Shown here: positions 9,071 to 17,879 of the stretch, one piece after another
Layout: each line of letters opens with the position of its first letter
How positions within the stretch are numbered: the stretch's first letter is position 1
Source of the DNA: an uncultured Bacteroidales bacterium
GTDB lineage: Bacteria > Bacteroidota > Bacteroidia > Bacteroidales > P3
Assembly (NCBI GenBank): GCA_900317955.1
Contig: ONIP01000010.1
Span: 1 to 64,000, forward strand
Direction of reading: 5' to 3'
Length of the DNA stretch: 64,000 nt
Notes under the pieces: generated by a model
What the model saw: only the letters and a program-made list of their open reading frames with translations
Told to the model about the DNA's origin: nothing
Database searches by the model: none
Program-made: the position numbers and the translations under genes

Positions 9071-10276
9071 CTATTTGCCAACACCGACGAGGCAGTGACG
9101 AACGATTTGCTCTGCCACCTCTTGCTTGCTCAGCAGGGGGGTGGTTAGTTCCTTGCCGTCCTTACTGATGATGGTCACCCTGTTAGTGTCGACGCCAAAG
9201 CCGGCACCCTTGTCGCGCAGAGAGTTCAGAACGATGAAGTCCAGATTCTTTCGTTCCAGTTTGCTCTTTGCGTTGGCCAGTTCGTTATCGGTCTCAAGGG
9301 CGAATCCTATCAGCTTTTGTTCCTGGGTTTTCATCTTGCCGAGGGTGGCGAGGATGTCGGGATTTTGTACCAGGGTCAGGGTCATGCCCTCGTTGCCGTT
9401 TTTCTTGAGTTTGTGGTCGGCGGTAGACTCAGGTCGGTAGTCTGCCACGGCAGCCGAAAGAATGGCGGCGCAGCATTGCGGAAACAGTTCCGTGGCGGCG
9501 GTGTACATCTCACGGGCGCTTTCCACATCGGTACGGTGGATGTGAGGATGGTCGATTTTCAAAGCTGTGGGACCCGTGACCAGTTCCACCTCGGCACCCT
9601 GTTCGGCCAGTGCGGTAGCCAGGGCAAATCCCATCTTGCCGGAGGAATAATTACCGATAAAGCGTACTGAGTCTATACGTTCGTAGGTGGGGCCTGCGGT
9701 GACGAGTATGCGTTGCCCTTTCAATAATTCAGTCTTGGCAGGGCTTGAGAGGTCGCTGCTCAGACATTCCATGATTGTTTCTGGCTCCACCATGCGGCCG
9801 GCGCCCTGGGTGCCGCAAGCAAGGTCGCCCTCAGCAGGGCCGATGATATGGACTCCCATGGAACGCAGGAATTCGACATTCCGTTGCACGGAGGGACATT
9901 CCCACATCTGGGTGTTCATGGCGGGGCAGACATACAAAGGCTTACGGGAGAAGGCCAAGAGCAGAGTGCTCAAGGCATCGTCGCCAATGCCAGAGGTCAG
10001 TTTGCCGATAATATTGGCTGTTGCAGGAGCCACAATCATTATGTCGCCCCAGTCCTTCAACGAAATGTGCTCGGTAGTGTGGTCGTTGGCCGGAGCGAAC
10101 AAGTCGCTGTAGAGCCGGTTACCCGACACCGTTTCCAATGTCAGGGGGGTGACAAACTGCAAGGCATGCTCAGTGGCCACGCATTGCACCTCGTGTCCTG
10201 CCTTCTTGAGTAGTCTCACCAGCATGGGAGCTTTGTAGGCAGCAATCCCGCCGGTAATGCCAACTATCACTCTCAT
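9071..10276 (-). CDS. coaBC: Bifunctional phosphopantothenoylcysteine decarboxylase / phosphopantothenate-cysteine ligase
   Basis: A 401-residue bifunctional coenzyme A biosynthesis enzyme. The CoaC half (about 1-180) binds FMN and shows GITGGIAAYK at the start, the active-site histidine region HTTEHISL, the PAMNTQMW substrate loop and the flap GDLACGTQGAGRM. The CoaB half begins around RILVTAGPTYERID and has IGNYSSGKMGFALA, the AAVADYRP motif and a KLKK lysine motif. Together they make 4'-phosphopantetheine from 4'-phosphopantothenate and cysteine using CTP. Its position after bamD and rpoZ is the conserved Bacteroidota arrangement. The gap to rpoZ is 155 bp. Confidence 0.97.
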   Translation of the reverse strand: MRVIVGITGGIAAYKAPMLVRLLKKAGHEVQCVATEHALQFVTPLTLETVSGNRLYSDLFAPANDHTTEHISLKDWGDIMIVAPATANIIGKLTSGIGDDALSTLLLAFSRKPLYVCPAMNTQMWECPSVQRNVEFLRSMGVHIIGPAEGDLACGTQGAGRMVEPETIMECLSSDLSSPAKTELLKGQRILVTAGPTYERIDSVRFIGNYSSGKMGFALATALAEQGAEVELVTGPTALKIDHPHIHRTDVESAREMYTAATELFPQCCAAILSAAVADYRPESTADHKLKKNGNEGMTLTLVQNPDILATLGKMKTQEQKLIGFALETDNELANAKSKLERKNLDFIVLNSLRDKGAGFGVDTNRVTIISKDGKELTTPLLSKQEVAEQIVRHCLVGVGK

Positions 10277-10431
10277 AACGTTGATTTGTTGAAGTCAATA
10301 GTCTGTGGCCAGAAGCACCCGTTGTTTGAACATGGTGGTTCAAGACCGACGGGGAGGGTTTTGCCGATGTTTGGGGCGTTGTTCCCGTGCCGTTGTCGGG
10401 TCTTTTGACCGCAGGTTGGTACTAAGAGATT

Positions 10432-10806
10432 TTATTGGTTGTCGGCTATCAACGCATTCTCCATAGCCTCCATGCGCTGCTGTTCCTGATCCTCCTTGGC
10501 GGGGTTGCGGTAGTAGAGCTGGTGGTCGAGGTATTCCTCGGTGGCTACGAGAGTGGGTTTGGGCATTTGTTCGAAACGGCGTACCACGTCGATTTGTTCG
10601 CGGTTCTCATAGTATTCGTCGATGCCGTCGTTGTTGTTGGCAAACTCTTCGATTTTTTTGTGCAGTTCTTTCTTCTCCTCAGCGGCAATCTGGTTGGCGC
10701 GTTTAGACAGGACGGCCACGGTTTCGTAAATGTTACCTGTCATCTGACTGAACTCGGCGGTGTTGCGGGTGATTGTAGTGTTGGGGATTTTTTTCTTCTC
10801 TTCCAT
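10432..10806 (-). CDS. rpoZ: RNA polymerase omega-like subunit (RpoZ/Rpb6 family)
   Basis: A 124-residue protein with the Bacteroidota form of omega. The N-terminal half carries TTITRNTAEFSQMTGNIYETVAVLSKRANQIA, matching the conserved omega/Rpb6 helix that wraps the beta-prime subunit. The C-terminal half is acidic and lineage-specific. Omega helps assembly and stability of RNA polymerase. It sits between bamD and coaBC, as in most Bacteroidota, with 85 bp to bamD. Confidence in the family comes from both sequence pattern and this gene order. Confidence 0.9.
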   Translation of the reverse strand: MEEKKKIPNTTITRNTAEFSQMTGNIYETVAVLSKRANQIAAEEKKELHKKIEEFANNNDGIDEYYENREQIDVVRRFEQMPKPTLVATEEYLDHQLYYRNPAKEDQEQQRMEAMENALIADNQ

Positions 10807-10891
10807 AACTATGTGTAAAAAATGTGTTTATTGATTCGTGAGATGTTGACCTTGGAGACGGTATGTTTCAAAGGCCTCGCAGGGGTAGGGG

Positions 10892-11728
10892 CTATTTTTG
10901 GCTGCTGACGGGGTTTGCTGCTGTGCGGGTTTCGAGAGCGGCCAGTGCTTCGCGGGTCTTGGTGTAGATTCGCTGTGCCTCGCTTATGTATTTCGAGTTG
11001 GAGAACAGTGTGGCAAAACGGTCAAAGTCGTTAATTACCAATTGCAGACGTTCTCTCATTTTCTCGTCGGTGCTGTTGATGCCATATTCGTAGCCGGATG
11101 AGAGCATGTAGAACATGGCGTCCTCGCGATAGGAGGAGTTGGGGTAATTGTTCAGGAAGGACTGCATGGACACGTAGGCAGCATGGTAGTTGCTTGTGAG
11201 GTAGTAGCCGTAAGCGATGTCGTATTCCTTGTGCATGAGTTTTTCCTGCAATTCGTCGAGGCAGGTGTTGATTTCGGGGATGTGGATGCTGGTGGGGTAA
11301 CGGTCGACGTAGGACTCAAATTCCTGGATGGCCTCTTTTGTCAGCTTTTGGTCAAGATAGTACTCGGGCGATTGCAGGTATTTGCATTTGGCGGCAAGGA
11401 AGAGGGACTCCTCGGCGCGTTCGCTGTAGGGGAATCGTTTGTTGAAGTTCTTGAACTGGTATCCTGCGGAGTAGTAATCCTTTATCTGCATAAGAGACAT
11501 GCCATAGTACCAAGAAATGTCTTCGGCGTTTTCGCGGCCGTGGTAGTGCATAATCAGGTTTTCGTACAACTGTATGGCTCCTGAGTAATTCTTCTCGTTG
11601 TAACATTTCATGGCGGCTTTGAACTGGGCATCGAAATCGTGCCCTTTTAACAATTTGCCGTTAGCGCTACAAGATGTTAGTATCGCGATGGTTAGGATGA
11701 TAATTCCTATTCTGAATGCATTTTTCAT
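10892..11728 (-). CDS. bamD: Outer membrane assembly lipoprotein BamD
   Basis: A 278-residue lipoprotein component of the BAM machinery that inserts beta-barrels into the outer membrane. The ATG at 11728 is chosen over an upstream TTG because it gives a lipoprotein signal peptide with lipobox ILTSC (Cys20). The mature part is made of TPR-like helices: FKAAMKCYNEKNYSGAIQLYENLI, ISWYYGMSLMQIKDYYSAGYQFKNF, then AIQEFESYVDRYPTS and AAYVSMQSFLNNYPNS, five repeats in all as expected for BamD. A TATCTTTGC element lies only five bases upstream of the ATG, suggesting a leaderless message. It is the first gene of the bamD-rpoZ-coaBC run. Confidence 0.92.
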   Translation of the reverse strand: MKNAFRIGIIILTIAILTSCSANGKLLKGHDFDAQFKAAMKCYNEKNYSGAIQLYENLIMHYHGRENAEDISWYYGMSLMQIKDYYSAGYQFKNFNKRFPYSERAEESLFLAAKCKYLQSPEYYLDQKLTKEAIQEFESYVDRYPTSIHIPEINTCLDELQEKLMHKEYDIAYGYYLTSNYHAAYVSMQSFLNNYPNSSYREDAMFYMLSSGYEYGINSTDEKMRERLQLVINDFDRFATLFSNSKYISEAQRIYTKTREALAALETRTAANPVSSQK

Positions 11729-11733
11729 AACTT

Positions 11734-11742
11734 GCAAAGATA
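11734..11742 (-). promoter_or_regulatory. -7 promoter element for bamD
   Basis: TATCTTTGC on the minus strand ends five bases before the bamD ATG, so the transcript is probably leaderless. Confidence 0.6.
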
Positions 11743-12140
11743 CACTTTTTTTTGCAATAATTATGTGTTTGTTATATTTTATTTTTATTTAAGGGCTTTT
11801 TAGCAAACAAGATAGGCAGAATAGGGGCTGAATGCGACACGAATTATGTCCTGATGAGTCGGGACGATGGTGCGTTCTTTCGTTTGATTTACAGCTTTTG
11901 AGGTGTGGGAGTTGATGGCTGCTGGAGCAAGGGTGGGGTGGAGGTTGTGCGGTTTATGGGAGTCTTTGATGAATTGGTTTGGGGAATAATTAATGGGTGA
12001 GTGGTTTTTGGTAATTTTTTTTATTAGGTGGGTCAGGTATGCTTTGTCGGGGTGAGGGAAGGGCAGTGTATGGGGAGCGTTGGAAGGAGCATTTGGGGTA
12101 CATTTAAGAATTAATAGTTCAATTATCCAATTTTTATTTG
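11743..12140. other. Divergent intergenic region between bamD and guaA
   Basis: About 400 bp without a supported gene, between two divergent promoters. It contains a short hairpin GTCC...GGAC near 11847-11865 but no recognised RNA family or repeat. I see nothing else in it. Confidence 0.5.
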
Positions 12141-12149
12141 TATCTTTGC
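12141..12149 (+). promoter_or_regulatory. -7 promoter element for guaA
   Basis: TATCTTTGC lies 21 bases upstream of the guaA ATG at 12171, giving a short leader. Confidence 0.6.
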
Positions 12150-12170
12150 TTTTTACAAAGTGAAACTAAT

Positions 12171-13697
12171 ATGGATACAATCATTGTCTTAGATTTTGGT
12201 TCTCAGTATACTCAGCTTATTGCGCGCAGGATACGTGAATTGAATATTTATTGTGAAATTCATCCTTATAACAAGATTCCTGTGTTGACCCAAGAGGTGA
12301 AGGGAGTTGTTTTTTCGGGCAGCCCGTACAGTTGTAACGCCGCTGATGCGCCCGTGCCGGATATGACGAACATTAAAGGAAAGTTGCCGTTGTTGGCAGT
12401 GTGCTATGGTGCTCAGTATTTGGCAAAATACGGTGGCGGAAGTGTGCAGCAGTCTAAGACAAGGGAGTATGGCCGTGCCAATTTGCAGTATGTTGACTAT
12501 GGCAATCCGTTGATGAAGGATGTGCCATTAGGGAGCCAGGTGTGGATGAGCCACGGGGACACCATCGAGCGACTGCCGGAGGGCTACCGTGTTATCTGTT
12601 CCACTGATAGCGTGAAGTATGCCGGTTATCAAATTGAAGGCGAAGAGACCTACGCTATACAGTTCCATCCCGAAGTGCACCATTCTGTTGACGGTTTGAC
12701 GATACTGAAGAACTTCGTAGTAGGAGTTTGTGGATGTGCACAGTCGTGGACACCAGAGTCGTTTATCGAGACTACTGTTGCCGAGTTGCGTGCCAAGGTT
12801 GGTGGCGACAAGGTTGTGCTGGGTCTTTCGGGTGGAGTTGATTCGACGGTGGCTGCTGTGTTGCTGAACCGTGCCATCGGCCATCAGCTGCATTGCATCT
12901 TTGTAGACAACGGTCTGCTGCGCAAGAATGAGTTTGAAGGGGTGTTGGAATCGTACAGGGACATGGGATTGAATGTGAAAGGTGTTGATGCCAAGGAACG
13001 TTTTTATGGAGTGCTGGCAGGGGTTACCGACCCCGAGAAGAAGCGCAAGGCGATAGGCAAGATGTTTGTTGATGTGTTTGACGCAGAGGCCAAGCTTATT
13101 ACTGATGCCAAATGGTTAGGCCAGGGTACCATTTATCCAGACGTTATAGAGTCGAGTTCGGTGAAAGGACCTTCGCAGACTATTAAATCCCACCACAATG
13201 TTGGCGGGTTGCCGGACTATATGAAGTTACAGTTGGTGGAGCCGTTACGAAGCCTGTTCAAGGACGAGGTTCGCCGAGTGGGTCGCCAGTTGGGCATTAA
13301 ACAGGAGTTGATAGGCCGTCATCCTTTCCCGGGTCCAGGCTTGGCAATCAGAATATTGAGCGATGTGACACCCGAAAAGGTGCATGTATTGCAAGAAGTT
13401 GACGACATCTTTGTGCGTGGATTGCGCGAGTGGGGCCTTTACGACAAGGTTTGGCAAGCAGGTTGTATGCTGCTGCCGGTGCAGTCGGTAGGCGTGATGG
13501 GTGACGAACGCACCTATGAGAGTGTCGTGGCATTGAGGGCAGTGGAGTCGGTGGACGGCATGACTGCTGACTGGTGCCATTTGCCATACGTTTTTCTTGC
13601 CAAGGTGTCGAATGACATCATCAACAATGTGAGAGGGGTGAACCGCGTGGTTTACGACATCAGTTCCAAGCCACCAGCAACTATTGAGTGGGAGTAG
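12171..13697 (+). CDS. guaA: GMP synthase (glutamine-hydrolysing)
   Basis: A 508-residue enzyme that converts XMP to GMP with ATP and glutamine. The ATG at 12171 begins [20 protein letters not shown], the standard GuaA N-terminus; the longer frame upstream runs through the promoter and is discarded. The class I glutamine amidotransferase domain has Cys78 in [17 protein letters not shown] and the His/Glu pair in [10 protein letters not shown]. The synthetase domain has the PP-loop [12 protein letters not shown], and the C-terminal dimerisation domain has [13 protein letters not shown] and ends with the conserved KPPATIEWE. Length is normal. It has its own promoter and a 66-bp gap to the next gene. 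Confidence 0.98.
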   Translation: MDTIIVLDFGSQYTQLIARRIRELNIYCEIHPYNKIPVLTQEVKGVVFSGSPYSCNAADAPVPDMTNIKGKLPLLAVCYGAQYLAKYGGGSVQQSKTREYGRANLQYVDYGNPLMKDVPLGSQVWMSHGDTIERLPEGYRVICSTDSVKYAGYQIEGEETYAIQFHPEVHHSVDGLTILKNFVVGVCGCAQSWTPESFIETTVAELRAKVGGDKVVLGLSGGVDSTVAAVLLNRAIGHQLHCIFVDNGLLRKNEFEGVLESYRDMGLNVKGVDAKERFYGVLAGVTDPEKKRKAIGKMFVDVFDAEAKLITDAKWLGQGTIYPDVIESSSVKGPSQTIKSHHNVGGLPDYMKLQLVEPLRSLFKDEVRRVGRQLGIKQELIGRHPFPGPGLAIRILSDVTPEKVHVLQEVDDIFVRGLREWGLYDKVWQAGCMLLPVQSVGVMGDERTYESVVALRAVESVDGMTADWCHLPYVFLAKVSNDIINNVRGVNRVVYDISSKPPATIEWE

Positions 13698-13763
13698 ATT
13701 ACAGTTTAGAGTTTTGTTTTGGCTTGCTTTATAAACAGTACAAACAATTAAAATCCAATACGC

Positions 13764-15320
13764 GTGAAAAGGATAATCTTAATAATGGTGCTCCTTGTGA
13801 CCATGAGCATTGATGCAATGGCGCAGATGCCAGGCGGTGTGTCCGTGAAAGTGTCGCATAAGACGCAGGTAATGAACGGACGCAGGTTTTATATTCATGT
13901 AGTGGAACAGGGGCAGACGGTGTATGCTATTTCACGTGCTTATGGACTGAAAGAGGTGGAGGCTGTAACCAAGAAGGATGTGCATTTTTTGCAGGTTGGC
14001 GACACTGTGTGGCTTCCTTGCAAAGGGCAGCGTTTGCCCGACGGTACGGTAGCCCCACCGGCAGTAGACCCGGTGCCTACAACAACGCCGACGCAAGGGA
14101 CAGCTTCCTATACTGAGGGTAATGGACAGGGAGTGTCCTCGACGGCAAAGCAGGATACCGAGCCGGAGGTGTTAGGCCCCACAGCCGAGATACGTCCGAG
14201 GATAGACCCGAGGAAAGTGGTGGTGTCGGTAATGATGCCATTGAATTTAAGTCAGATGGATAAGATTTCCACCTCTAAATTCGATGTGGAACAGCGTGGC
14301 AAGATAGTTTACAAGAGTTTGGAGTTTATACAGTTCTATGAAGGTCTGCTGATGGGTTTGGAAAGTTTGGAGCAGCGAGGCTATGATGTGGTAGTGAATG
14401 TGGTAGATGTAGAAGGGGGGAGCGATGAGGTAGTCGAGGCAGCGTTCCGCAGCCACCATGTGGCGGAGAGCGACCTGCTGATAACCATGCTGACACGTCA
14501 GCCTTTTGAAAAAGCCAGCAAACTGGCGCAGATGGCCAATTTGTTTGTGGTTAATCCTGTGTCGGACAGACAAGAGATAGTGAAAGGCAACCCGTATGTA
14601 TTCAAGTGCATGCCGTCGGTTGAGGCTCGTGCCAAAGCCATTGCGCAGGCGATACATTATTCTTTGGCAGGGTCAGAAGTGTTTGTGATACATTCCGGTT
14701 CGAAGGCTGAGAAGAACACCCTGCAGGCGTTGACGGCAGAGTTGGAGCGCGAGGGGCTGCACTATACATTGGTTGACTGGGCAAAAGCCCAGAAGTTGAC
14801 GTCGATGTTGAAGAACAGCGGTCGTGCGGCAGTTGTGAGTATTTATGACCAAGAGCGTTCGAAGAACCGCATTTATGCGTCTCAGTTGCTTAATAGACTT
14901 GCATCGGTCAAGTCGGGGACACCTTATTTGTTCACCTTTGACGACTGGACATCACTGTACAGCGACATAGACTTCTCACAGTTGCAGAGTTTGAATTACC
15001 ATACCTTTTATGGCGACTGGCAGATGAGCGACCCGTTGCAGAAGGCTTTTGTAGAGCGTTTCCGCGAGAAGTTCAAGACTGAGCCAGTGAGTGGATATGC
15101 AGGGATGGCCAACGATATAGTATTGTATTTTGTGAGCGGTTTGCAGCAGAAGGGGACAGATTTCTTCAGAAATCCGTCGCTGAGTAATAGTCCCGAAGGG
15201 GTGATGTATCCTTTGCGATTCGGGCACAGCCGTGAGGATTGGGGTTTTGAGAACCAAGAGGCTGTCCTGTACAGGATGAGGGATTATCAATTTGAAGTAG
15301 TGAATCCAAGCCGCCGCTGA
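13764..15320 (+). CDS. LysM domain protein with periplasmic-binding-protein fold
   Basis: A 518-residue exported protein starting at a GTG codon. Residues 1-20 are a signal peptide. About 43-87 form one LysM module (FYIHVVEQGQTVYAISRAYG to VGDTVWLPC) that would bind peptidoglycan. A Thr/Pro-rich linker follows, then about 150-510 resembles a type 1 periplasmic binding protein like the branched-chain amino-acid receptor family (VVVSVMMPLNLSQMD, LITMLTRQPFEKASKLAQ, FVIHSGSKAEKNTL, HTFYGDWQMSDPLQKAFVERF). Bacteroidota have such fusions and no transport partner is nearby, so a structural or sensing role in the envelope is likelier than uptake. It sits 14 bp before lpxC, suggesting a shared transcript. 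Confidence 0.8.
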   Translation: MKRIILIMVLLVTMSIDAMAQMPGGVSVKVSHKTQVMNGRRFYIHVVEQGQTVYAISRAYGLKEVEAVTKKDVHFLQVGDTVWLPCKGQRLPDGTVAPPAVDPVPTTTPTQGTASYTEGNGQGVSSTAKQDTEPEVLGPTAEIRPRIDPRKVVVSVMMPLNLSQMDKISTSKFDVEQRGKIVYKSLEFIQFYEGLLMGLESLEQRGYDVVVNVVDVEGGSDEVVEAAFRSHHVAESDLLITMLTRQPFEKASKLAQMANLFVVNPVSDRQEIVKGNPYVFKCMPSVEARAKAIAQAIHYSLAGSEVFVIHSGSKAEKNTLQALTAELEREGLHYTLVDWAKAQKLTSMLKNSGRAAVVSIYDQERSKNRIYASQLLNRLASVKSGTPYLFTFDDWTSLYSDIDFSQLQSLNYHTFYGDWQMSDPLQKAFVERFREKFKTEPVSGYAGMANDIVLYFVSGLQQKGTDFFRNPSLSNSPEGVMYPLRFGHSREDWGFENQEAVLYRMRDYQFEVVNPSRR

Positions 15321-15334
15321 AAAAAGAATAATTG

Positions 15335-16252
15335 ATGAAACAGGCAACGATAGGTAAGGAATTCCGTATGACGGGAATGGGGCTCCACACAGGCCGCACG
15401 GTTACGGTCACAGTGCGTCCGGCACCGCCCGATTTCGGTATCGCTTTCCGGCGCACCGACCGTTTCAATATAGTTACCCAGAGGGCGCAGGCGTCGAATG
15501 TGAGTGAAACGAAACGTGGCACCACGTTAGGCGGAGGCCGTCATGGGGTGGCGACGATAGAACATTTGATGTCGGCATTGAATGGGTGTGAATTGGACAA
15601 TGTGCTTGTGGAGTTGGATGGGGGAGAGGTGCCGATACTTGACGGCTCGGCACGACCGTGGATGATGCAGCTTGCCCGTGTGGGCAGGGTAGAGCAAGAG
15701 GCAGAGCGGAAGGTGCTGAAGATTGATGAACCGTTACATTTTGAGCACAAGCAGACGGGGAGCGTGTATGAAGCCACGCCTTCGGAAGGTTTTTCGGTGA
15801 AATGTGTGATCGATTTCCCGGGGAGTGTAATAGGCCGCCAGGAAGCAACACTTGACAGCATGGAGCAGTATTCGCAAGAGATTGCACCGTGCCGCACGTT
15901 TGTGTTTTTGCACGAGATAGAGCCGTTGTTGCATCTTAATCTGATAAAAGGTGGCAGTTTGGACAATGCTTTAGTGTTTGTAAACAAAGAGTTAGGTTCG
16001 CGACAACTGAGACGGTTGGAGCGTACTTTCCATAAAGATGCTTCGCAGTTTAGGGTGCATGACGGGGTGCTGAACACCACTGACCCCTATTTCGCCAACG
16101 AGCCAGCTCGGCATAAATTGCTCGATTTTATTGGCGATGTACGGTTGGCTGGGCTGCCGTTGCAAGGACATTTCTCCATCTATAAACCCGGACACAAGGC
16201 TAATGTGGCGTTTGCCGGATTCTTGGCATCGCATTTCGGGTTAGAGAAATAA
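15335..16252 (+). CDS. lpxC: UDP-3-O-acyl-N-acetylglucosamine deacetylase, not fused to FabZ
   Basis: A 305-residue zinc enzyme that commits UDP-GlcNAc to lipid A synthesis. The start is the ATG at 15335, one codon after a TTG. Conserved positions are present: GMGLHTGR near the start, ATIEHLMSAL with Glu76 and zinc ligand His77, PCRTFVFLHEIEPLL, ARHKLLDFIGDV with zinc ligands His260 and Asp264, and the catalytic GHKAN with His287. In most Bacteroidota LpxC continues into a FabZ dehydratase domain, giving about 460 residues. Here the frame stops at 16252 and the 94 bp before lpxA encode no FabZ. The enzyme itself looks complete. Confidence 0.95.
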   Translation: MKQATIGKEFRMTGMGLHTGRTVTVTVRPAPPDFGIAFRRTDRFNIVTQRAQASNVSETKRGTTLGGGRHGVATIEHLMSALNGCELDNVLVELDGGEVPILDGSARPWMMQLARVGRVEQEAERKVLKIDEPLHFEHKQTGSVYEATPSEGFSVKCVIDFPGSVIGRQEATLDSMEQYSQEIAPCRTFVFLHEIEPLLHLNLIKGGSLDNALVFVNKELGSRQLRRLERTFHKDASQFRVHDGVLNTTDPYFANEPARHKLLDFIGDVRLAGLPLQGHFSIYKPGHKANVAFAGFLASHFGLEK

Positions 16253-16346
16253 TGATTCAGCGTGTGTAAGAAGTATTTGAACAGAGATTATAATATACAT
16301 ATCAATATAAATTAGAATCGGAGTATTCCGAGAGAAAAAGAGAAAC

Positions 16347-17132
16347 ATGAAATTAAACGACATACATCCAAATGCCCAGATAGGGCACAATGTACAGATA
16401 GGGAATTTCACTACCGTCTGCGACGATGTGGTGATAGGCGACAACACGGTGATAGAGCCGAATGTGGTGATATACCCGGGAGCCAGAATTGGGGCTAATT
16501 GCCATATCTTTCCGGGATCGGTGATTTCGGCAGTGCCGCAGGACTTGAAGTTTGCCGGGGAGTACACTACGTGCGAGATAGGCGATTACAATGTGATAAG
16601 GGAATGCTGCACGTTGAACCGAGGGACATCTGCCTCTGGTCGCACGGTGGTGGGAAGCCACAACCTGCTGATGGCGTATGTGCATGTGGCTCATGACTGC
16701 GTGGTGGGTAGCAACTGTGTGTTTGCCAACAACGCCACGTTGGCGGGTCATATTGTTGTGGGAGACTATGTTATTTTGGGAGGAAAGACGGCTTGCTTGC
16801 AGTTTATCCATATAGGTTCGCATGTGATAACGGCGGGTGGTTCGCTGGTGGATAAAGATATTCCCCCATTCGTGAAGGCTGCACGTTATCCCATCTCATA
16901 CGCTGGAGTGAACTCGCTGGGACTTCAGAGGAGAAATTTCAGCAGAGAGGCTATCAACCGAATTGCCGACATATATCGTATTGTGTTCCAGAAGGGATAC
17001 ACTATATCTCATGCGGTGGAAGCCATCAAAGAATTGTATGGTCACACCGACGAAGGCAAACAGGTGTTGAGTTTCATCGGAAGTGCGAACACTGGGCTGA
17101 TGAAGGGATATACTTTTATGAAAAAGAGGTAG
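16347..17132 (+). CDS. lpxA: Acyl-ACP--UDP-N-acetylglucosamine O-acyltransferase
   Basis: A 261-residue first enzyme of lipid A synthesis, which transfers a hydroxyacyl chain to UDP-GlcNAc. Hexapeptide repeats of a left-handed beta-helix fill residues 5-165 (IGHNVQIGNFTTV, VIGDNTVIEPNVVI, and so on). The SAVPQDLKF motif and the catalytic histidine in YVHVAHDC (His116) are present. The C-terminal helices begin at GLQRRNFSREAI. One oddity is GGKTACLQF, where the family usually has a histidine (VHQF, His144 in E. coli). It follows lpxC by 94 bp, an arrangement found across Bacteroidota when lpxC-fabZ and lpxA are adjacent. Confidence 0.95.
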   Translation: MKLNDIHPNAQIGHNVQIGNFTTVCDDVVIGDNTVIEPNVVIYPGARIGANCHIFPGSVISAVPQDLKFAGEYTTCEIGDYNVIRECCTLNRGTSASGRTVVGSHNLLMAYVHVAHDCVVGSNCVFANNATLAGHIVVGDYVILGGKTACLQFIHIGSHVITAGGSLVDKDIPPFVKAARYPISYAGVNSLGLQRRNFSREAINRIADIYRIVFQKGYTISHAVEAIKELYGHTDEGKQVLSFIGSANTGLMKGYTFMKKR

Positions 17133-17181
17133 TTTTGCAAAATATTGGACAATTAATCGATTCTGAACGGAAAAATAGTTG

Positions 17182-17190
17182 TATCTTTGC
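17182..17190 (+). promoter_or_regulatory. -7 promoter element upstream of the small lipoprotein
   Basis: TATCTTTGC about 105 bases upstream of the ATG at 17296, implying a leader of roughly 100 nt. No other start lies between. Confidence 0.55.
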
Positions 17191-17295
17191 AAACGAAAAA
17201 CAGATTGTTGTACAACGGTCTTGCGGCAGGTAAACGGGTTCGGCCTGTAGTGATGACGGAAAATGCAAAATAGAGCCCATCGTAATTATAGATAG

Positions 17296-17523
17296 ATGAA
17301 AAAGAAGATTGTATTAGTAAGTCTGGCAGTTCTGTTCTTGTGCTTTTTGGCAGGTTGCAAGGAGAAGCGTTGTAAGTGCACGACCAATCGTAGAGGGAAG
17401 AAGCCTGCTGTGGGATTGGAACTAAAGGGTAACCACCGCGATTGTTCGGAATTGAACGCGGAATGGATGGCTTCGGACAGTACGCATGAGTTGTTGACGA
17501 AGACTTGCGTTGATGAAGAGTAA
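17296..17523 (+). CDS. Small cysteine-rich lipoprotein, function unknown
   Basis: A 75-residue putative lipoprotein. A lysine-rich start and hydrophobic stretch lead to a lipobox FLAGC (Cys21). The mature part of about 55 residues is polar and has cysteines in CKEKRCKC, a middle Cys in NHRDCSEL and one in KTCVDEE, so it may form disulfides in the periplasm or bind a metal. No family is recognised. It has its own promoter and a long leader, and it ends at the edge of a repeat-rich gap. Confidence 0.6.
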   Translation: MKKKIVLVSLAVLFLCFLAGCKEKRCKCTTNRRGKKPAVGLELKGNHRDCSELNAEWMASDSTHELLTKTCVDEE

Positions 17524-17544
17524 GTGGCTTAAAGGCCATGCTTT

Positions 17545-17588
17545 TTACGCAACAGCGTAACCCTGTGGGGGGTACGGCTGTTGTGTAA
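17545..17588. terminator. Hairpin after the small lipoprotein gene
   Basis: Perfect 12-base-class arms TTACGCAACAGC (17545-17556) and GCTGTTGTGTAA (17577-17588, one mismatch) flank a 20-base loop, 21 bp after the stop codon. It is followed by a short T-rich run and may act as a terminator. Confidence 0.45.
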
Positions 17589-17692
17589 GTATTTTCATTC
17601 TTGTTTAATATTTTACCCGGTTTGTTTTCATGGCTGGGTGTTTGGTTTTTGGGCTATGGGAAGTTTGGTAGCGACCTTGCTGTCAGTAATTT

Positions 17693-17800
17693 GTTTTCAC
17701 AGTCGAGTCCTTTCGGGACGCTTTACTATAGTTGCTGATTGACATGGCACTGAGGCTAAAGGCAAAGGTCTCACTTCTCCGAGGTGATTTATAGAAGTAC
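17693..17800 (+). repeat. Dispersed repeat B, copy 1
   Basis: Shares two long blocks with 48363-48488: a CGGGACGCTTTAC..ATAG..GCTGATTG block and an AAGGTCTCAC...GAGGTGATTTATAG block. Each copy carries a small hairpin near its end (CACTTC-TCC-GAGGTG here, CACCTC-TTT-GAGGTG in the other), with the change conserving pairing as a wobble. It looks non-coding. Confidence 0.7.
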
Positions 17801-17879
17801 CTTATTATGGCTATTGGGGAGACGAGAAAGAATTAGCGGCTTTGGGAATTTATTTTTAGTTATTAGTGTCCGATAAACG

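Noticed and set aside
11849..11866. CTGATGAG followed by a CGGGACGA segment, resembling the start of a hammerhead ribozyme
   Set aside because: The GAAA of the catalytic core is missing and stem I/III partners do not pair, so it is probably a chance match.
17545..17588. Hairpin after the small lipoprotein as a riboswitch
   Set aside because: It is downstream of a gene, lacks conserved motifs and is followed by a repeat-rich gap, so a terminator is simpler.
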